Shown here: positions 61,401 to 64,000 of the stretch, in pieces
How positions within the stretch are numbered: the stretch's first letter is position 1
How the letters are laid out: every line of letters begins with the position of its first letter
The notes under the pieces: generated by a model
What the model was told of the DNA's origin: nothing
Seen by the model: the letters and a program-made list of their open reading frames with translations, nothing else
Databases searched by the model: none
Assembly: GCF_000739775.1 (NCBI RefSeq)
Contig: NZ_BBJH01000034.1
Span: forward strand, 46,684-110,683
DNA length: 64,000 bases
From: Paraburkholderia heleia NBRC 101817
GTDB taxonomy: Bacteria; Pseudomonadota; Gammaproteobacteria; Burkholderiales; Burkholderiaceae
Reading direction: 5' to 3'
Position numbers and translations under genes: made by a program

Positions 61401-64000
61401 ATTTCACGTGGTACGGTACGACGATCACCGGAACCAGCCCGAACGGCACCGTTGCGCTCTACGGCTATAGCTCGAGCGCGAATGGCATTCTGAACGACAG
61501 CTCCGGCTTCCTGAACATCAATTCGACGGGCGGCGATGTGAGCGTGATCGGCAATTCGAGCTCCGGCGTGGGCTTGCCGGTCAGCCAACCGATGACGATC
61601 ATCACGAACGGCGGCGACGTATTGCTGGAAGGCAACTCGGTCGGTACGGCCACCACCGCGAATGGCTTTGCGCCGACAGGCAACATCAATGTCAATACCG
61701 CGTCCAGGACGGGCATAGGCGGCAACGTCACCATTGCGGGCTCGTCGGCAGGCAATGGTTACGGTGTTTACTACAACACCTATCTGCCGAACGTCACGAC
61801 GGGCGGCGGCACGTACACGATCAATGGCACGTCGGGCAGCAACACCGGCACGTATCTGAAGGTCGTGCCGAATCTCTCACTCGGCAACAACGTCACGATC
61901 ATCGGTAACTCGGATACCGGTGTGGGTCTGTACGTCAACATCAACACGCAGAACATTACCGTCAACGGCACCGACGCGCTGATCGGCACGTCGCGCACGA
62001 ATGCCGGTTATGTGATGTCCGGCAATCTGAGCTTCGCAGGCGTCAACGGCTCGCTGACGATCGAGGGTGTTTCGCAGAACAACACCGGTTTGCTGATCAA
62101 CCCGAACAGCGTGGTCAACGTCACGGGCAACGTGACGCTCGTGGGTATTTCGGGTAACGCGACGGGTGTTCAGGCATCGTCGGCAACGCTGATCAATTCC
62201 GGCAATGGCACGATGAACGTCCAGGGTGAATCGACGAACAGCGTGGGTCTCGCGCTGAACGGCACCACGGTGACCAACACCCAAAATGGGTCTGTGAACC
62301 TGCAGGGCGTCACCGTAGATGGCAGCGATGGCCTGTATGCGAACGGCGCGAAGATCACGAACGCCGGTGCGAACGGCACTCTGACGGTGACGGGCGAAGC
62401 GCTCGCCGGCGTTGGTAACGGCACGCAGATGGTCAACACGAACGTCGTCAATGCAGGTAATGCGACCATCGGCGGCAACTCGATCGGCGGCGCTGCGCTG
62501 CAACTGTCGGGTGGCAACACGATCTCGGCCACCACCATGCTCGGCACCTCCCAGAATGGCGTGGGCGTGAACATCTCGAGCGGCGTCAACAACCTCAACG
62601 TGGCGAACATCGAAGGCGGCAGCAACGGCAGCGGCATTGGCGTGTTGCTGGCAGGCGGAACCGTCAACGTGACGGGCAACGTGACCGGTGTCTCGGATTC
62701 GGGTACCGGCGTGGCATTCGAGTCGAACGGCACGACGCGGATCGGCGGCAGCGTGGTCGGCGAGAGCACGAACGTTTCGGGTTCGGGCGATGGCGTGGTG
62801 TTCGACTCCGCGAGCGCGCCGCAGATCGCGGGCACGATTTCGGGTCTTGCGGCGGGAAGCGGCGATGGCGTGCTGATCTCGGGCGGCAACCTGTCGATCA
62901 CGCAGGCGAACGGTCTGACCGGCAGCGCCAATTCAGGCGCGGGCGTCAACGTGACCGGCGGCGCGCTGACCACGAGCGGCAACGTGACCATTACCGGCTA
63001 TTCGCAGTCGGGTGTGGGTATCAATATCTCGGACGCGCAGCAGAACGTCACGTTCGCAGGCAACCTGACGCTCAACGGGACGACGCAGACGGTCAGCGAC
63101 ACGTCCGCGGCCGTCAACATCCTGAGCAACATCAGCTCGATCGGTAACGGCAGCCTGAGCGTGAACGGCGGCAATTCCACGTTGAGCATGGCTAATGTGA
63201 TCAATATCGACGCGAATATCACGGCGTCGAATGGCACGGCCAGTTTCTGGAACGTGGGGCCGTCGATTACCCAGGGCGATGGCCTCATCACCGCGCAGGC
63301 AGTGTCCTTCACGGGCCAGGGCGCGACGGTTGTGGGCTCGCTCGATACGAATGACCTTGTTGTTCAGCGCGGCCAGGAAGTGTTGATTACCGATAACCTC
63401 ACGGTTCCGGGCAACCTGACCTTGAGCGGTACGGATATCAACGAGTCGGCTACGGGTATTTTGTCTGGTGCGAACGTCTCGTTGAACGCGACGAACAACA
63501 TGACGCTCGATGGCGTGGTCACGTCGCCGAACAATGTTTCGCTCTCGGGTAACAACATCACCGTCAACGGTACGGTTTCGGGTGCGAATACGACGGTTTC
63601 GGGCGGGAACGTCACCAACAACGGGAATATCACCAGCACGGATAACACGGCGGTGAACGCGACCGGGAATGTCACGAATAGCGGGGATATCAACGGTACG
63701 AATACGTCGGTTTCCGGTGGGAATGTGACGAATGACGGCAACATCACGGGCACGAGCAACGTGTCGGTGAATGCGACCAATAACGTCACGAACAACGGGA
63801 ATATCACCGGTGGGAATGCGTCGGTTTCCGGCGGAAATGTCACGAATAACGGGAATATTACCGGCACGGATACAAGTGTCTCGGGGGGTAATGTTTCGAA
63901 TGGCGGGAACATCAGCGGCACGGATAACGTGACGGTGAACGGCACGGGTGATGTGACCAACGATGGCGACATCAGTGGTACGAACACGTCGGTGTCGGGC
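55436..64000 (+). CDS. Giant TpsA exoprotein (filamentous haemagglutinin/HMW-like adhesin), 3' end outside window
   Basis: The frame is open with no stop from 55436 to the window end, 2855 codons (>270 kDa). It starts with an extended signal peptide (ESPR, MNAKLRRLVFSKRLGMLVAV), a 45-residue Ser/Gly-rich linker, and a hydrophobic core cleaved near AYA-A (residue ~91). The TPS/haemagg_act domain follows at ~95-330 (NWQSFGIGSGASVQFLQPNS, VFIVNPNGVVFG, GGLLATTKNI). The rest is a right-handed beta-helix of Gly/Ser/Thr/Asn-rich repeats (NVSITG, GTGVY). It lies 110 bp downstream of tpsB and is presumably secreted by it. Function as adhesin or contact-dependent toxin cannot be decided without the C-terminus. 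No strong SD precedes the ATG. Confidence 0.9.
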   Translation, partial: MNAKLRRLVFSKRLGMLVAVAETVMSQGKGSGAGSSSGTAASLDERAGTSAESTLVHSVGNNGPGKRWSVMTLKGLSLSVALAYLSPAYAAALPTGGVVAAGSASISTPSSSNMVINQTSQNAIVNWQSFGIGSGASVQFLQPNSSSATLNRVLGSSVSEINGSLTANGRVFIVNPNGVVFGNGAYVDVGGLLATTKNISDSNFMSGNYQFSGSGAGAVINNGTINSAHGFVVLLGNQVSNHGTIEANGGQVVLGAGDAATLTLNNGQVVNVTIDSPTAQALIENTGTIKADGGMVLLSARGDTTVLDSVINVSGLVSAQGGSVDIDGGSSGAVMLNNATVDVSGGQAGQTGGTALIQGQYIGLVNGTHVNASGAAGGGHIILGGDTLGMLPGQNVTFAQGVVVDGTSSLDASALVSGNGGTIETSGHSAWIDGNVTAAGAGGGGAGHWLLDPTNITIDNNTTSVNVSNGVAGLFNGTGSSGHVSNVTIANTLDTGTDVTVTTASNGTDAGNLVVAASIYKTAGGNTNLTLNSNGSLTIQRNVNITSTAGTLNLTENVGGGSAAFAGNNTISLNGGYLVVNSTNAGSSDAITFNGSNVLVQAGGINLTGTATTGAGVNFNANNVTLASTGDVNIVANSTSGTGLNQAAGGTANISSSAGNVSISASTSGNAISTSGTMFNVSAAQNVNISGTSTANTNTGVLFADTTTQISAGNNVSITGSGATGVSAQGNRNLNISAANVTITGAGTSARGIALDYNVSITANSGNVTLAGTSTNSYGIEMLDSGNKSISAAQNVVLNGSGSYGTVVDYGLNVSAANNVSIGGTASSNSGVSFGASGGASTIVASNVTIAGTSSGSGAGVQLSTTNISAVGNVSVSGQSSSGSGVYGAGSVLNITAGQNISITGNSSGSGYGVYLGSTQTNLNASQEVVINGASTSGTGVYTAGSFAGIVAGGNISVVGSNYNNVNDGMNLTDTNTVLSAGQSVILYGRGSNAVEVTGTNFNVTAGNISISGDGTVYGLYAHGKSSNLTATGGDVTLAGSATTGTGVSLNGQTNISTPGNVSINGTGAYGVYLGGVNSTSTGNFTVNGTATTAIGALFVGSDNITASNVNITGVSGSNGYHGIEHQSSLNVNAVGNVAIAGSGSAGFYGTNVNATAGGNISLTGTGTSGQGVYLSGVTNDQAGQYVTIQGTSASSDGTDLMSSASITAGADIVINGTSAGSGYGVQLSGANVNIASTAGNVTIAGNSASGTGFYSPANGGFLGTGIFASTSYLNVAAAQDLLITGTSGSSGVGTSLGATGTNLQAAGNVSILGNSSRGDGVYATGTYLNVTAGSNLSITGIDGTQGNDGVQLTNTNTLLSAGQAAAVNGTGSNAIEVAGTNFNVTGANVTLNGNGTNYGVYLGGSSSSLNATAGDVVVNGTSATGTGVSSNSQTNISAAGNITVTGGGSTGVWTAGVNETAGGNITMTGNGSAGQGVCVTGTLNQNAGQYLTIQGTSTSSDGVDLNGNTNMTAGSDIAISGTSTGSGVGVGLNGGFNITSTGGNVSITGNSSTGVGVNSPAPSSGLLGTGIFGSTNSLNVTAAQNLSVTGNSGGGSAGVYLGATQTGLKAGGNASVSGSSLTGSGIYSTGTYLNVSAGQNLSMVGYVSNLTSDGINLTATNTLLSAGQNVQLTGEGYNGIEVSGNTFNVTGGSVSLSGQAPNFGVYVHDSANLTATAGDVNVSGVSSGNVSQSIWTDIIGTISIGIINLSSPSGTGVSFGSQTNISSAGNVSIDGSSIYGVHFAGLNSNSAGNFSINGTGSVAVGTYLDGATSITAANVNITGNNTNNENYGVYQTSSVVINTTGNATITGNGTTGYQGCGTLNVHTGGDFTLTGVGDSGNAGIYLANTVNVTSNGTATFNGTSDTGYGFYDVGNINVTAGNISIYGNSSANGTTGVYLYGTTKVLNATNNLTIVGSGQEGVAISTTNTISGGNVTIDGYGTSGSGIHFTWYGTTITGTSPNGTVALYGYSSSANGILNDSSGFLNINSTGGDVSVIGNSSSGVGLPVSQPMTIITNGGDVLLEGNSVGTATTANGFAPTGNINVNTASRTGIGGNVTIAGSSAGNGYGVYYNTYLPNVTTGGGTYTINGTSGSNTGTYLKVVPNLSLGNNVTIIGNSDTGVGLYVNINTQNITVNGTDALIGTSRTNAGYVMSGNLSFAGVNGSLTIEGVSQNNTGLLINPNSVVNVTGNVTLVGISGNATGVQASSATLINSGNGTMNVQGESTNSVGLALNGTTVTNTQNGSVNLQGVTVDGSDGLYANGAKITNAGANGTLTVTGEALAGVGNGTQMVNTNVVNAGNATIGGNSIGGAALQLSGGNTISATTMLGTSQNGVGVNISSGVNNLNVANIEGGSNGSGIGVLLAGGTVNVTGNVTGVSDSGTGVAFESNGTTRIGGSVVGESTNVSGSGDGVVFDSASAPQIAGTISGLAAGSGDGVLISGGNLSITQANGLTGSANSGAGVNVTGGALTTSGNVTITGYSQSGVGINISDAQQNVTFAGNLTLNGTTQTVSDTSAAVNILSNISSIGNGSLSVNGGNSTLSMANVINIDANITASNGTASFWNVGPSITQGDGLITAQAVSFTGQGATVVGSLDTNDLVVQRGQEVLITDNLTVPGNLTLSGTDINESATGILSGANVSLNATNNMTLDGVVTSPNNVSLSGNNITVNGTVSGANTTVSGGNVTNNGNITSTDNTAVNATGNVTNSGDINGTNTSVSGGNVTNDGNITGTSNVSVNATNNVTNNGNITGGNASVSGGNVTNNGNITGTDTSVSGGNVSNGGNISGTDNVTVNGTGDVTNDGDISGTNTSVSG
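58262..61250 (+). repeat. Long-period internal repeats of the TpsA beta-helix
   Basis: Three large homologous blocks begin at 58262, 59408 and 60323 (382 and 305 codons apart). Each opens with a TGTYLNVxAGxNLS-like segment, then DGxxLTxTNTxLSAGQ, then GSNAxEVxGTNFNVT, then SGTGVSxxxQTNIS. The blocks are diverged in DNA and differ by indels, so they are old duplications within the gene rather than a recent tandem array. The end of the last block is approximate. Confidence 0.6.
63605..64000 (+). repeat. Alternating 18/20-residue TpsA repeats
   Basis: Seven consecutive units of 20, 18, 20, 18, 18, 20 and 18 residues fill the window end exactly. Consensus G-N-V-T-N-N-G-N-I-(T/S)-G-T-(D/N)-(T/N)-(S/V)-V-S-G, with the 20-residue form ending VNAT or VNGT. 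Nearly every unit carries two or three N-x-S/T sequons. The array presumably continues beyond the window. Confidence 0.8.

Noticed and set aside
58940..61588. 882-codon open frame on the minus strand (and 55664-57622, 652 codons)
   Set aside because: Both are complements of the TpsA repeat frame, open because of its GGC/ACC/AAC codon bias; the products are low-complexity Arg/Ala/Asp-rich sequence.
63605..64000. Possible non-coding minisatellite
   Set aside because: Repeats are in frame with TpsA and encode regular 18/20-residue coils.

Overview
The window looks like a chromosomal or megaplasmid segment of a high-GC beta-proteobacterium of the Burkholderia/Paraburkholderia/Caballeronia type. 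This is inferred from GC-rich codon use, the many LysR-type regulators, the acetone carboxylase locus, and paired chemoreceptor and secretion families typical of that group. No rRNA, tRNA, CRISPR array or complete insertion sequence was seen. The content is accessory and metabolic rather than housekeeping.

Layout. 1-2.4 kb: the tail of an MFS transporter, a LysR regulator and a divergent Fe(II)/2-oxoglutarate dioxygenase, with a clear LysR box between the last two. 3.3-5.1 kb: a chemoreceptor. 5.1-5.9 kb: fused remnants of a DUF535 (VirK/YbjX) gene and a GNAT gene. 6.0-15.0 kb: a LacI-type regulator and an eight-gene operon (periplasmic binding protein, ATPase, permease, phosphotriesterase-like hydrolase, GATase1-like protein, M20 hydrolase, PfkB kinase, BtpA protein). 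The operon is preceded by a sigma70-type promoter and a perfect 16-bp LacI-type operator, and the pathway is not one I recognise. 15.0-20.7 kb: an opine- or amino-acid-type module of two DAO-family oxidoreductases, a binding protein and a permease, under an OccR/NocR-like LysR regulator. Its ABC ATPase is missing except for a short C-terminal relic. 20.8-27.8 kb: an NCS1 permease and a pxpA-biotin carrier-biotin carboxylase-pxpB-pxpC operon with a divergent LysR gene. 28.0-30.0 kb: a second chemoreceptor coupled to a 98-residue protein.

30.4-37.8 kb: acetone carboxylase genes acxABC and the AcxR-type sigma54 activator, with a sigma54 promoter and an enhancer-like inverted repeat upstream of acxA. 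38.3-45.1 kb: a histidine kinase and NtrC-type response regulator, followed by a perfect 17-bp inverted repeat, a very good sigma54 promoter, and an operon of two related proteins of unknown fold, an MFS transporter and an ArsB/NhaD-type permease. I read this as one self-contained signalling and transport circuit, and it is the best candidate here for something undescribed.

45.1-53.1 kb: a diguanylate cyclase, several small hypothetical proteins, a Uma2-family protein, D-amino-acid dehydrogenase DadA, a lipoprotein of the RNase Sa/barnase family that has lost its catalytic residues, a stand-alone transposase-like protein and two small membrane proteins. 53.7-64.0 kb: a two-partner secretion pair. 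The TpsB transporter is followed by a giant TpsA exoprotein that runs open off the window (at least 2855 codons), is built of beta-helix repeats and is very dense in N-x-S/T sequons.
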